Part shown: positions 23,610 to 32,299 of the stretch, piece after piece
Layout: every line of letters begins with the position of its first letter
Position numbering within the stretch: the stretch's first letter is position 1
Assembly: GCF_002067035.1 (NCBI RefSeq)
Contig: NZ_MVQB01000010.1
Location: 1-59,186 of the forward strand
Length of the DNA stretch: 59,186 bases
Source of the DNA: Methanoregula sp. PtaB.Bin085
Lineage (GTDB): Archaea; Halobacteriota; Methanomicrobia; Methanomicrobiales; Methanospirillaceae
Direction: 5' to 3'
The notes under the pieces: model-generated
Told to the model about the DNA's origin: nothing
Database searches by the model: none
The model's input: the letters and a program-made list of their open reading frames with translations, nothing else
Program-made: the position numbers and the translations under genes

Positions 23610-25046
23610 TCACTGATGTTCAACAATCGCGTGCCCGTTCCTGTCCCCGCGCCCGATTCCCTTGTAGATGAATCCCTCGCGGATGTAGGCATCCGGATCC
23701 ACCAGGTTCCGGCCGTCAATAATGACCGGGTGTTTCTTCCCGGACAGGTTCTTCAGCACGGGGGCCTGCAGGGTCCGGTACTGGTGGTGGCCGGCGAAGA
23801 TCGCGATGGCATCGGCGCCTTCCAGCGCTTCCTCCACGAACGGTACGATGGAAACACCGGGATATTCTGCCACGTACGGGTCGTGCACGCTGACGCGTGC
23901 GCCGTGTGCGATGAGCAGGTCCCGGTACGGTTCCGATGGGGTGTTCCGCGTATCGTCCGAGTTTGCAAGGAATGCCCATCCGAGGAGGGCGACCTTCGCC
24001 CCCTTCAGCGGCATACCGGCCCGCTCCAGCCCTTCCTTCGTGAGCCGGAACATGTGGGTGGGCATAAAGTCGTTGATGTGGCGGGCGAGAACGTAGAGGG
24101 ACGGCTCGCCCTTCGGGTAATCGAGCGTTCCTTTCCCGAGCACCTGCACGCCCCGCTCAAGATGGTACGTGTCCTTGGTCAGGCAGTGGCCGCCAACTCC
24201 GGCGCCCGGCCAGAGCATGGCGCGGGTGATACCCTCCCCCTTGAGGCTGTCGATGCCGGCCCGGACGTCGTAGAAGTTGATCCCCATCGCCTCACAGTAC
24301 AGGGCAAGCTCGTTTGCAGCCGCGATCTGGAGATCGCGGAAGGTGTTCTCCGCGGTCTTGGTCACTTCCGCAGCCGTGGCGGTCATCGGGATAACCTTCC
24401 CGATGGTGAGAACAGGGGTGTAGAGCTCGGCTGCCCGCTTCGTGCTGACCTCGTCGATCCCGCCAACGCAGCGGTCGTGCTCCCGGATGTTCCGCAGCAG
24501 CCGGCCCACCATCACCCGTTCCGGCGCGTGGGCAAGGGCAAAGTCCTTCCCTGCAATGAGACCGGACTCCTTCTCCAGCAGCTCGCGGGCCATCCCGTTT
24601 GTTGTACCCGGCGTGATCGTGGACTCGAGCACGACCAGCATCCCGGGTCTCAGGTTTTTTCCGACATGCCGGATCCCCTCCATCAGCGCTGAAAAATCCG
24701 GAAGGAGATCGTCCTTGTTCAGAAACGGCGTCTGGATGGAGAGCGTCACGGCATCGAGACCGGCAATCTCTGAAAAATCAGATGTGCAGTGGAATTTTTT
24801 GGCGGTCACGACCTTTTTTAAAAGATCGTCGAGGCCGGGTTCCACCCCCTTCAGCGGGCTCTCCCCCCGGTTCAGCATCGCGATCTTGTATCCCGAAGAG
24901 GGCGAATCGCGCTGGAACCCGGTGACATGATCGAACTGCGGCACATCCGCGAGAAGTGCCGCGGCCGGGATCCCGACATACCCCATACCGATTACGCCGA
25001 TCGTTCTGATGGGGCCCCGTTTAAGGAGCAGTGTCTCGAGGGTCAT
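23610..25046 (-). CDS. Nucleotide-sugar dehydrogenase (WbpA/WecC family)
   Basis: A 478-residue UDP-sugar 6-dehydrogenase that oxidises UDP-GlcNAc or UDP-ManNAc to the uronate with two NAD. N-terminal NAD site GVIGMGYVGIPAAALLA; the central TAAEVTKTAENTFRDLQIA helix; catalytic cysteine in GVGGHCLTKDTYHL; C-terminal UDP-binding domain with LLGWAFLANSDDTRNTPS (a K/R-rich GxxFKxxxDDxRxSP equivalent). Last of three minus-strand genes with an aminotransferase and an oxidoreductase, which together resemble the WbpA-WbpB-WbpE route to diacetamido-uronic acids of surface glycans. The exact epimer used is undecided. Confidence 0.87.
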   Translation of the reverse strand: MTLETLLLKRGPIRTIGVIGMGYVGIPAAALLADVPQFDHVTGFQRDSPSSGYKIAMLNRGESPLKGVEPGLDDLLKKVVTAKKFHCTSDFSEIAGLDAVTLSIQTPFLNKDDLLPDFSALMEGIRHVGKNLRPGMLVVLESTITPGTTNGMARELLEKESGLIAGKDFALAHAPERVMVGRLLRNIREHDRCVGGIDEVSTKRAAELYTPVLTIGKVIPMTATAAEVTKTAENTFRDLQIAAANELALYCEAMGINFYDVRAGIDSLKGEGITRAMLWPGAGVGGHCLTKDTYHLERGVQVLGKGTLDYPKGEPSLYVLARHINDFMPTHMFRLTKEGLERAGMPLKGAKVALLGWAFLANSDDTRNTPSEPYRDLLIAHGARVSVHDPYVAEYPGVSIVPFVEEALEGADAIAIFAGHHQYRTLQAPVLKNLSGKKHPVIIDGRNLVDPDAYIREGFIYKGIGRGDRNGHAIVEHQ

Positions 25047-25066
25047 GGGACAGGTGCCTCCGTCGT

Positions 25067-25972
25067 TTAGTGCGCGGCGCGTATCTTTTCACAGAATTCC
25101 AGGTTCCGGATTGCCTGTTCCGGGGTGACGGGGAACGGCCGCCGGTGCTTCACGCAGTCAATGAAGGTTTCCAGTTCCCGTTTCAGGGGTTCAACCTTGC
25201 CCACCATCACTTTCTCAATAATGTTCTCCTGGACATAGCGCTGGGCCTCAACACCGTACTGGCCCGGCCTGCGGTGGATCGTGACCTCCTGCGACATGAA
25301 ATCGCCTTCGATCGTAAAATCCTCGTCTTCAACGTAAAACAACCGGATCTTCTTCGACGCCTTGCGGCTTGCCGAAAGTGCAACCGGGATGCTGCTGCAC
25401 TTCATGAGGACGCTCATCACATCATCGTTTCCCACCGAGTGGATATCGCAGGGATCCGGAAAGAACTCGTTGATGAGGATGTCGATATCGTGGATCATCA
25501 AATCCTCGACAACGGAACTGCCGGTGATCCGGGAAGACGTGGGGTTATGGCGTTTCATCTCGAAATAGCGGGGATTCTTCACGATCTTCTTGATCTCGGC
25601 AACGATGGGATTGAACCGCTCGATATGCCCGATACCGATAGTGATACCGTCCGGTGCGGATTTCATCAGGTCCCGGGCTTCCGCCGCAGTTGCACAGATG
25701 GGCTTTTCGATCAGGACTGATTTCTTCTTCCTGAACACCTCCCTGACAACACCGGCATGGAACTGGGTGGGAACCACGACGCTGACGGCATCGGCATGAT
25801 CGAGAAGCTCGCCGATGGATCCGTACACGGTCGCCCCGTGCTTCTTTGCCAGTTCCTGTGCGGCAGCGGTGTTCACATCATAGATGCCCAGCGAATCAAC
25901 GCTTTTCAGCTCGGAATAGATACGGACATGGTTGCGCCCCATCATGCCAACGCCGATAACTCCCGCATCCAT
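25067..25972 (-). CDS. Gfo/Idh/MocA-type oxidoreductase (WbpB-like)
   Basis: A 301-residue NAD-dependent oxidoreductase. Rossmann motif GVIGVGMMGRNHVRIY, then VVVPTQFHAGVVREVF and LIEKPICATAAEA (the conserved EKP active-site loop), followed by a beta-rich C-terminal domain. In the WbpB pathway it would oxidise C3 of UDP-GlcNAcA, supplying the ketone for the upstream-encoded aminotransferase. It starts one base after the aminotransferase stop and ends 20 bases before the dehydrogenase, so a single operon is likely. Confidence 0.85.
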   Translation of the reverse strand: MDAGVIGVGMMGRNHVRIYSELKSVDSLGIYDVNTAAAQELAKKHGATVYGSIGELLDHADAVSVVVPTQFHAGVVREVFRKKKSVLIEKPICATAAEARDLMKSAPDGITIGIGHIERFNPIVAEIKKIVKNPRYFEMKRHNPTSSRITGSSVVEDLMIHDIDILINEFFPDPCDIHSVGNDDVMSVLMKCSSIPVALSASRKASKKIRLFYVEDEDFTIEGDFMSQEVTIHRRPGQYGVEAQRYVQENIIEKVMVGKVEPLKRELETFIDCVKHRRPFPVTPEQAIRNLEFCEKIRAAH

Positions 25973-25973
25973 C

Positions 25974-27068
25974 TCAGGTCACCCGGTTGATGGTGTCGCA
26001 GATATACCCCAGCTCCTTCTGGTCAAGGAGCGGGTGCACCGGAATGCTCATGACGGACCCGGCAAGGGCTGAGGCAACCGGGCAGGGATCGGGGTCCTCG
26101 AACGGGCTGAAGAGGGGCTGGCGGTGGAGGGGGATGGGATAGTGGATCGCGGTACCGATACCCTTGCCTTTCAGGTAGTCCATGAACGCCTGGCGGTTCA
26201 GGGGGAACTCCTCCCGGAGCCGGACCACGTACTGGTGGTAGACATGGTTCCGGGAAGGACCGACGAACGGGATGGAAAGCCCCCGTGCCGAGAGGTTGGC
26301 GTTGTAGAACTCCGCATTCTTCCGGCGCCGGAGGTTGAACTTCTCCAGCTTCCTGAGCTGGACGAGCCCGAGGGCTGCCGCAATATCGGTCATGCGGTAA
26401 TTGTACCCGAGAATGGTATGGAGGTACTTTTCGCTCTGGCCGTGGTTGATGAGGAGACGCAGGCGCTGGTTGTACCCCTTGTCGTTCGTGGTCACCATGC
26501 CTCCTTCGCCGGTAATCATGTTCTTGGTCGCGTAGAACGAGAAGCACGCAAGGTGCCCGAACGAACCCACCCTCCCGTTCTTGTACATGGCACCCTGTGC
26601 CTGTGCGGCGTCCTCGATGAATTTTACGCTCTTTTGTTCGCAGATCTCCTGGAGTGCCTCGATATCGCACGGCTGGCCGAAGAGGTGCACGCCAATGACG
26701 GCCCGGGTCTTCTGTGTAATCTTCTCCGCGACCTGTGCCGGATCGATATTGAACGTCATCTCGTCGACATCGGCAAAAACCGGTCGTGCGCCGCACATGG
26801 CGACTGCCGATGCCGTGGCGACAAAGGTGAAGGCCGGTACAATGACCTCGTCGCCCGGACCGATGCCGGCAGCGAGCAGGGCGGCATGCAGCGCCGCTGT
26901 TCCGTTATTGACGGCCACCGCATGATTCGACCCGCAGAGGTCGGCGAATTTCGTCTCGAACTCCGCAACCCGTTCACCGGATGCAAGCATGCCGGATTTC
27001 AGGACCTCCGTTACCGCCGATATCTCTTCCTGGCCAATGGCAGGTCGTGCAACTGGTATCATGTCCAA
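25974..27068 (-). CDS. DegT/DnrJ/EryC1-type sugar aminotransferase (WbpE-like)
   Basis: A 364-residue PLP-dependent aminotransferase. Family motifs: IPVARPAIGQEEISAV start, NGTAALHAALLAAGIGPGDEVIVP, DAAQAQGA, and the PLP-lysine segment FSFYATKNMITGEGGMV, followed by NYRMTDIAAALGL. It would transaminate a UDP-3-keto sugar. First gene of the nucleotide-sugar cassette. An N-acetyltransferase (WbpD-type), normally needed next, is not adjacent. Confidence 0.88.
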   Translation of the reverse strand: MDMIPVARPAIGQEEISAVTEVLKSGMLASGERVAEFETKFADLCGSNHAVAVNNGTAALHAALLAAGIGPGDEVIVPAFTFVATASAVAMCGARPVFADVDEMTFNIDPAQVAEKITQKTRAVIGVHLFGQPCDIEALQEICEQKSVKFIEDAAQAQGAMYKNGRVGSFGHLACFSFYATKNMITGEGGMVTTNDKGYNQRLRLLINHGQSEKYLHTILGYNYRMTDIAAALGLVQLRKLEKFNLRRRKNAEFYNANLSARGLSIPFVGPSRNHVYHQYVVRLREEFPLNRQAFMDYLKGKGIGTAIHYPIPLHRQPLFSPFEDPDPCPVASALAGSVMSIPVHPLLDQKELGYICDTINRVT

Positions 27069-27235
27069 GATCGTGGTCCCTCCAGAAACCTGGTTCTGTC
27101 AGCTAAAACTTGGCAGTGATCGGATAATATCATTCCCGATCCGGCCGGGGAAGGGGACCCTGTCCGGCCGAACGACCGGAAGATAGATACTTAGGGCAGG
27201 AACGCCAAACACGTGATCACAGAAGCAAGGGAGGG

Positions 27236-28138
27236 GTGCCGACGCGACATATCATATCCATTGGCGACTTTGACCGCAACGACATCGATCGCCTGCTGGA
27301 CCATGCAGCGCAGATCGATGAGAGGAACTATGATGGAAACGCTCTCTGCGGCAAGATCCTTGCCGCCCTCTTTTTTGAACCCAGTACCCGCACGCGCATG
27401 TCCTTCGAATCGGCCATGGCACGCCTCGGGGGCTCGGTGCTCTCGGTCGGCAGCGTGGAAGCCTGCTCGATGGCCAAGGGCGAGACGCTCGCCGACACCA
27501 TCCGCGTGGTGAGCGGGTACGCGGACGCAATCGTGATCCGCCACCCCAAGGAAGGGGCGGCACGCCTCGCGGCCGAGTTCGCAACCGTCCCGGTCATCAA
27601 TGCCGGCGACGGTGCCGGCCAGCACCCCTCCCAGACCCTGCTCGACCTGTACACGATACGTCAGAGCATGCCCATCGACGGGATCGATATCGCGATGGTC
27701 GGCGACCTTCGCTACGGGCGAACTGCCCACTCCCTTGCCTCGGCCCTCTCCCTCTACAATGCCCGCCTCCATACCATCTCGCCCACGGGACTCGAGCTGC
27801 CGGCGAACCTTGCTGAAAGCCTCGCGGAGAAGGGGATGGAGATCATCGAGCACGACGACATCCGGGACGTCATCAGTACCGTCGACGTCCTCTACGTGAC
27901 CCGGATCCAGCGCGAGCGGTTCCCTGACTCGGCTTCGTACTTCAATGTAGCTTCGAGCTACCGCATCACGCCTGAACTCCTCGCCGATGCAAGGGACCAC
28001 CTGATCGTCCTCCACCCCCTCCCGCGGGTGGACGAGATCGACCCGCGGGTGGACGACTCCCCGCACGCCCGCTACTTCGACCAGTCCCGCAACGGCGTCC
28101 CGGTCAGGATGGCCATGCTGATGCAGGTGCTCCAATGA
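27236..28138 (+). CDS. pyrB: Aspartate carbamoyltransferase catalytic subunit
   Basis: A 300-residue catalytic chain that joins carbamoyl phosphate and aspartate in pyrimidine synthesis. Signature FFEPSTRTRMSFESA (phosphate loop), SMAKGETLADTIRVV (the mobile 80s loop), NAGDGAGQHPSQTLLDLYTI, and VLYVTRIQRERF plus HPLPRVDEI. GTG start at 27236, directly preceded by GGGAGGG, so spacing is unusually short. Its stop overlaps the pyrI start by four bases, as in other methanogens, giving equal amounts of both subunits. Confidence 0.96.
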   Translation: MPTRHIISIGDFDRNDIDRLLDHAAQIDERNYDGNALCGKILAALFFEPSTRTRMSFESAMARLGGSVLSVGSVEACSMAKGETLADTIRVVSGYADAIVIRHPKEGAARLAAEFATVPVINAGDGAGQHPSQTLLDLYTIRQSMPIDGIDIAMVGDLRYGRTAHSLASALSLYNARLHTISPTGLELPANLAESLAEKGMEIIEHDDIRDVISTVDVLYVTRIQRERFPDSASYFNVASSYRITPELLADARDHLIVLHPLPRVDEIDPRVDDSPHARYFDQSRNGVPVRMAMLMQVLQ

Positions 28139-28608
28139 ACGCATCGGCATCCGGGGAGAACGAGGGGCTGCTTGTCCGCCGGATCAAGAACGGCACCGTG
28201 ATCGACCACATCGATGCCGGTGAGGCGCTCAACGTTGTCAAGATCCTCGGTATCACCGGCACGACGCAGGAAGCCCTCTCGATCGCAACGAACGTCCCCT
28301 CGCGGAATATGGGGAAGAAGGACATCGTCAAGCTCTCGAACCGGGAACTCTCCAAGGAGGAGGTCGACCGTATCGCCCTCATCTCCCCCCGCGCAACCAT
28401 CAACATCATCAGGAACTTCAAAGTATGCGAGAAGAAGGGCGTGGAGATCCCGACGCTGATCGAGGGCGTTGTGCGGTGCCCGAACCCGGGATGCATCTCC
28501 AATACCCATGAGCCGATCCGCACGAAATTCCGGGTCCTGCCCGGGGGTCTCCACTGTTGTTACTGCGACTGGGTCATCAACCGGGATATTACCGGGCACA
28601 TCATCTGA
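28135..28608 (+). CDS. pyrI: Aspartate carbamoyltransferase regulatory subunit
   Basis: A 157-residue regulatory chain that confers nucleotide feedback on PyrB. N-terminal nucleotide-binding domain (VRRIKNGTVIDHIDAGEALNV) and a C-terminal zinc domain with four cysteines in CPNPGC and HCCYC, which contacts the catalytic chains. Overlaps pyrB by ATGA. Confidence 0.95.
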   Translation: MNASASGENEGLLVRRIKNGTVIDHIDAGEALNVVKILGITGTTQEALSIATNVPSRNMGKKDIVKLSNRELSKEEVDRIALISPRATINIIRNFKVCEKKGVEIPTLIEGVVRCPNPGCISNTHEPIRTKFRVLPGGLHCCYCDWVINRDITGHII

Positions 28609-28722
28609 TTCCCCCAAAAACAACACCCTTTTCAGGCTCAGAACAAGGTTCAGAAGTGTATTCGTATCCGTTTTCCCGAATACTCCATGGATAATCCCCG
28701 GCCGCCATACCGGAGAGCTCAG

Positions 28723-28733
28723 ATATTAAATAT
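28723..28733 (+). promoter_or_regulatory. TATA box of the PKD surface protein
   Basis: ATATTAAATAT is centred about 27 bases before the ATG at 28755, so transcription should begin at or next to the start codon: a leaderless mRNA. Confidence 0.5.
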
Positions 28734-28754
28734 CAGCCAGCCAATAGTTCTCTG

Positions 28755-31034
28755 ATGAAGAGCAAGAGCCGATCATCGCTGCCAGTATACGCCCTCGTCC
28801 TCTTCCTGTTCCTTTCCTGCGCAGGTCCCGGCGTTGCAGCGGCGGACGCCACGCAGCCCGGCTATATCGTTGTCGGCGTCGTCCCGGTTGCACAGTTCGA
28901 TGCATATTATGCATTCTCAACGGTCCCGACAAAGGTCAGCTTTGTCGATCATTCGCTGGGATCAACGCCCATGTCCTGGCAATGGGATTTCGGCGATGGT
29001 TCGAACTCGACCGAACAGAACCCTGAACACACGTACCTCCGGCGCGGCACCTATACTGTTTCCCTCACCGCGACAAACGCGTACGGCACCAGCACGGCAA
29101 CAAAGAAGAATTACATCACCATCGGCATGGAACCGAAAGCGGATTTCTCCGCAAGCCCGCTGACCGGCGATTCTCCGCTGACCGTCAAGTTCACCGACAA
29201 ATCTCTCGGGCAGGTGACACAATGGCAGTGGGACTTCGGCGACGGCAAGGGATCGTCCGATCAGAGCCCTGCCCACACGTACTGGTCCGGGGGCACTTAT
29301 AACGTTATCCTGACGGTATCCAACGATTATGGATCCTCCGATATTACGAAGACCGGCTACATCACCGTCATCGGGGATTTGAAGTCGGCATTTACAGCGG
29401 ACCCGGCCTCGGGCAAGGCACCCCTGACCGTCCGGTTCACGGACCGGTCGATCGGTTCCCCGACCGCGTGGGCATGGGATTTCGGGGACGGCACCAATTC
29501 GACAGACCAGAATCCCGTGCATGTTTTTACCAGGACCGGGACGTTCGATGTGACTCTGACCGTGACCCGCGGGGGGATCGGCGACAAATCCTCGCAGACC
29601 CTCAATGTCGGCGATGTCCCGGTCGCGGATTTCAACAGTTCGACAAGGTCGGGAAACGTGGGTCAGCAGATCAGGTTCACGGACACAACGGCCAACAACC
29701 CGACGGAATGGTGGTGGGACTTTGGCGATACGGCAACCTCGGATGCGAGGAATCCCTCCCATGCCTACCAGCTGAAGGGCATCTACACGGTCACCCTCAC
29801 GGCAAAGAACGCCAATGGCGCGGATGCTGAGAGGAAACAGGATTATATCAACATCGGCATCGCGCCGGTCGCCGACTTCGTGCCGGTCATCATCCCCTAC
29901 CAGAAGAACACGATCCCCCTGCAGGTACAGTTCGTTGACCAGTCGATGAATGTCCCGACGTCATGGACATGGGACTTCGGCGACGGCCAGATCTCCAATG
30001 AACAGAATCCCCGGCACTCGTACGTGAACGAAGGAACGTATACCGTCAGGCTGACCGTGAAAAACACCTTCGGCGAGGACACGAAGGTCCAGAACGGCCT
30101 CATCGAGGTCAGCAGGAGCCCGGCCGTTGACTTTGTCGCGGACAAGACCACGGTTGGCGTGGGCGGGAGGGTCACGTTCTCCGACCTCTCGTCCAATTCC
30201 CCGACCAGCTGGGTCTGGGACTTCGGGGACGGGAGCACGGGAACAGGTCCCAACCCGGACCACGTGTACCGCACCACGGGCGTCTATGACGTGACGCTCA
30301 CGGCATCGAACCCTGACCTGACCAACAGCAGGACACGGAACAAGTACATCACGGTCATCAACATCCCGCGGGCAGGTTTTACCGCAGACCGGACACAGGG
30401 CGGCACGCCTCTCGGTGTACAATTCCTCGACCAATCAGCCGGGGCTCCCACATCGTGGCAATGGGATTTCGGGGACGGCACAACGTCCATGGAGACAAGC
30501 CCATCGCACCAGTACACGGCGCCCGGCAGTTTCACTGTCACGCTGAAGGTCTCGAATGCAAACGGCCAGGATACTACCGTAAAGAAAGACTATATCGTCA
30601 CTACCCCGGCGCCGGTTGCGGACTTCCGGGCAGACCGCCAGGCCGGCAAGGCTCCTTTCGTTGTCCGCTTCACCGATCTATCGAAAGGCAGCCCGACCGC
30701 GTGGTTGTGGGATTTTGGAGACGGGACCGGATCGAAGGAGCAGAACCCGAGCCATATCTACATGAATGAGGGGACGTACGTTGTCAAGCTCACCGTATCA
30801 AACCAGTACGGCAGTGACTCGATCGTCATGACCGGGAATAAATCCGCCGCGTCACCCGCTTCAGGGACAATACCCTCTCCTGTTGCTGAGAGTACCGGAA
30901 CGGTACCGACGGAACAGACACAGAGGCCCGTGACCCAGAGTCCTTCGGCAACCAGATCCCCGCTTTCGCCGTGTGTTGTCATCATCGCTGCCATGGCGGG
31001 GCTGCTTGGTGCGGCACGGGCCGGGCGGGAGTGA
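28755..31034 (+). CDS. Surface protein with eight PKD domains
   Basis: A 759-residue exported protein. Signal peptide (YALVLFLFLSCAGPGVAAA), then eight PKD domains of about 80 residues, recognised by repeated W-WDFGDG and HxYxxxGxYxVxLT motifs, beginning near residues 38, 118, 198, 277, 355, 440, 522 and 602. A Thr/Ser/Pro linker and a C-terminal hydrophobic helix with a charged end (VVIIAAMAGLLGAARAGRE) anchor it. PKD arrays act in cell-surface adhesion or scaffolding in methanogens. No catalytic domain is present. Monocistronic. Confidence 0.9.
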   Translation: MKSKSRSSLPVYALVLFLFLSCAGPGVAAADATQPGYIVVGVVPVAQFDAYYAFSTVPTKVSFVDHSLGSTPMSWQWDFGDGSNSTEQNPEHTYLRRGTYTVSLTATNAYGTSTATKKNYITIGMEPKADFSASPLTGDSPLTVKFTDKSLGQVTQWQWDFGDGKGSSDQSPAHTYWSGGTYNVILTVSNDYGSSDITKTGYITVIGDLKSAFTADPASGKAPLTVRFTDRSIGSPTAWAWDFGDGTNSTDQNPVHVFTRTGTFDVTLTVTRGGIGDKSSQTLNVGDVPVADFNSSTRSGNVGQQIRFTDTTANNPTEWWWDFGDTATSDARNPSHAYQLKGIYTVTLTAKNANGADAERKQDYINIGIAPVADFVPVIIPYQKNTIPLQVQFVDQSMNVPTSWTWDFGDGQISNEQNPRHSYVNEGTYTVRLTVKNTFGEDTKVQNGLIEVSRSPAVDFVADKTTVGVGGRVTFSDLSSNSPTSWVWDFGDGSTGTGPNPDHVYRTTGVYDVTLTASNPDLTNSRTRNKYITVINIPRAGFTADRTQGGTPLGVQFLDQSAGAPTSWQWDFGDGTTSMETSPSHQYTAPGSFTVTLKVSNANGQDTTVKKDYIVTTPAPVADFRADRQAGKAPFVVRFTDLSKGSPTAWLWDFGDGTGSKEQNPSHIYMNEGTYVVKLTVSNQYGSDSIVMTGNKSAASPASGTIPSPVAESTGTVPTEQTQRPVTQSPSATRSPLSPCVVIIAAMAGLLGAARAGRE

Positions 31035-31119
31035 CGTACCTTTTCCATCGTGATAGGGGATTCGAAATAATATCAGGTTTTTCTGCATTGTAGAAAATCT
31101 GCGAGGTATAGTATTGGAT

Positions 31120-31174
31120 TATGATGGGGCCACGGGCGCTCGGGGTCTGTCGACCCTCGCCCCGTGGAGCATGG
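31120..31174 (-). repeat. Dispersed palindromic repeat, family B copy 3 (inverted)
   Basis: On the minus strand: CCATGCTCCACGGGGCGAG, GGGTCGACAGACCCC hairpin tip, GAGCGCCCGTGGCCCCATCA. Together with the T-rich tracts around, it lies in the 278-base gap between the PKD gene and convergent coaD; nothing else is seen in that gap. Confidence 0.8.
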
Positions 31175-31312
31175 CCTTATCCAGGCATTTTAAAAAAAAA
31201 AGATCGAGGATGGGAATCGAGGGAGCTTGCACCCATGAGCTGCCTCCATTTCTGGGGACCGCACGCAATGATACCACAGAATGCTTCAGCCTGTCAGGAT
31301 GAAGCAGGATAA

Positions 31313-31771
31313 TCACTGCATGAGCCGCCCGTGGACATCGATCTCCCCGCGGTAGATCCGGGTGCTCGAGATCCAGCGACCGTCCTCGGCAAGCACGCAG
31401 CTGATCTGGTGGATGTCGACCTTCTTCATCTTCTGCTCCTTACGGAGCCTGTTGATCTCGACGGCGACCGGCAGGGTTTCCTCGGAGACCACGATGGCAT
31501 CAAAGTCTGCGGTGAGGGCGGAACCAAAACGGTCGTTCAGCGGTTCAACCTGCCAGCGGGCTCTATGCCTTCCCTCCCGGATATACTGCTCGAGTTCGGT
31601 TTTCCGGATCTCAAACGGGCGGATGGGGTGCATCTTCCTGCTCGCGAACGTATCCGTGGTGAGGCCTATCACCACCATGCCGTCAGGGCCGGCGATCGAG
31701 AACGAGCGGTCGAGGAGGCGCTTGTGTCCGTCGTGAAGGGGATCGAAGGTACCCCCTACCATAACCTTCAT
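31313..31771 (-). CDS. coaD: Phosphopantetheine adenylyltransferase (archaeal type)
   Basis: A 152-residue nucleotidyltransferase that makes dephospho-CoA from 4'-phosphopantetheine and ATP. Begins MKVMVGGTFDPLHDGHKRLL, the nucleotidyl-transfer site with HxGH-equivalent DGHK, and ends with the ISSTRI motif. It belongs to the archaeal/eukaryotic PPAT group rather than bacterial CoaD. It diverges from the gamma-carbonic anhydrase gene, 30 bases between starts. Confidence 0.9.
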   Translation of the reverse strand: MKVMVGGTFDPLHDGHKRLLDRSFSIAGPDGMVVIGLTTDTFASRKMHPIRPFEIRKTELEQYIREGRHRARWQVEPLNDRFGSALTADFDAIVVSEETLPVAVEINRLRKEQKMKKVDIHQISCVLAEDGRWISSTRIYRGEIDVHGRLMQ

Positions 31772-31801
31772 ACTCTTGGATTCTTAATTTCCTATGTTAT
31801 T

Positions 31802-32299
31802 ATGCATTGGGATGGGAAGGTCAGCGGGGAGGCTCTTTTTCAGGCCGGCAACGCCACGGTTATCGGCGATGTCACGCTCGGGAACCAGGTCGGGATCTGG
31901 TTCGGTGCAGTCGTGCGGGCAGACAAGGACCGGATCGTGATCGGGGACCGGTCCAATATCCAGGACAATTGTGTGGTCCATACCAGCAAAGGGTTCCCGG
32001 TAATTCTGGGGAACGATGTCTCGGTCGGCCACGGAGCCATCCTGCACGGCTGCACGATCGCCGACCAGGTGCTCGTCGGCATGGGCGCCATCATCCTCAA
32101 CGGGGCGCGTATCGGCAAGGGATCCGTAATCGGGGCAGGTGCCGTTGTCCGCGAAGGTGCGGAGATCCCGGATGGTTCTGTTGTCGTCGGCGTCCCGGGA
32201 AAAGTGATCAAGCAGGCCGACGATAACCAGCAGCAGCATATCCTGAACAATGCCGCTGCCTACGTCGAGCTTGCCGGGGAGTATGCCCGCCATGGGTAA
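31802..32299 (+). CDS. Gamma-class carbonic anhydrase-like protein
   Basis: A 165-residue left-handed beta-helix protein built of hexapeptide repeats (VIGDVTLGNQVGIWFGAVVRAD). It carries the three expected zinc-ligand histidines (VVHTSKGF; VSVGHGAILHGC) and the GVPGKVIK end. The family hydrates CO2 (Cam/CamH type) or has unknown roles. It lacks the N-terminal signal and acidic loop of Cam, so it resembles CamH/YrdA. First gene of the operon with HdrA-like, MtnA and DUF116; it overlaps the next start by eight bases. The ATG at 31802 fits the family; the frame is open further upstream only as antisense of coaD. Confidence 0.85.
   Translation: MHWDGKVSGEALFQAGNATVIGDVTLGNQVGIWFGAVVRADKDRIVIGDRSNIQDNCVVHTSKGFPVILGNDVSVGHGAILHGCTIADQVLVGMGAIILNGARIGKGSVIGAGAVVREGAEIPDGSVVVGVPGKVIKQADDNQQQHILNNAAAYVELAGEYARHG

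Noticed and set aside
27191-28150. Minus-strand frame opposite pyrB
   Set aside because: pyrB has all active-site motifs on the plus strand; the antisense frame is a shadow.
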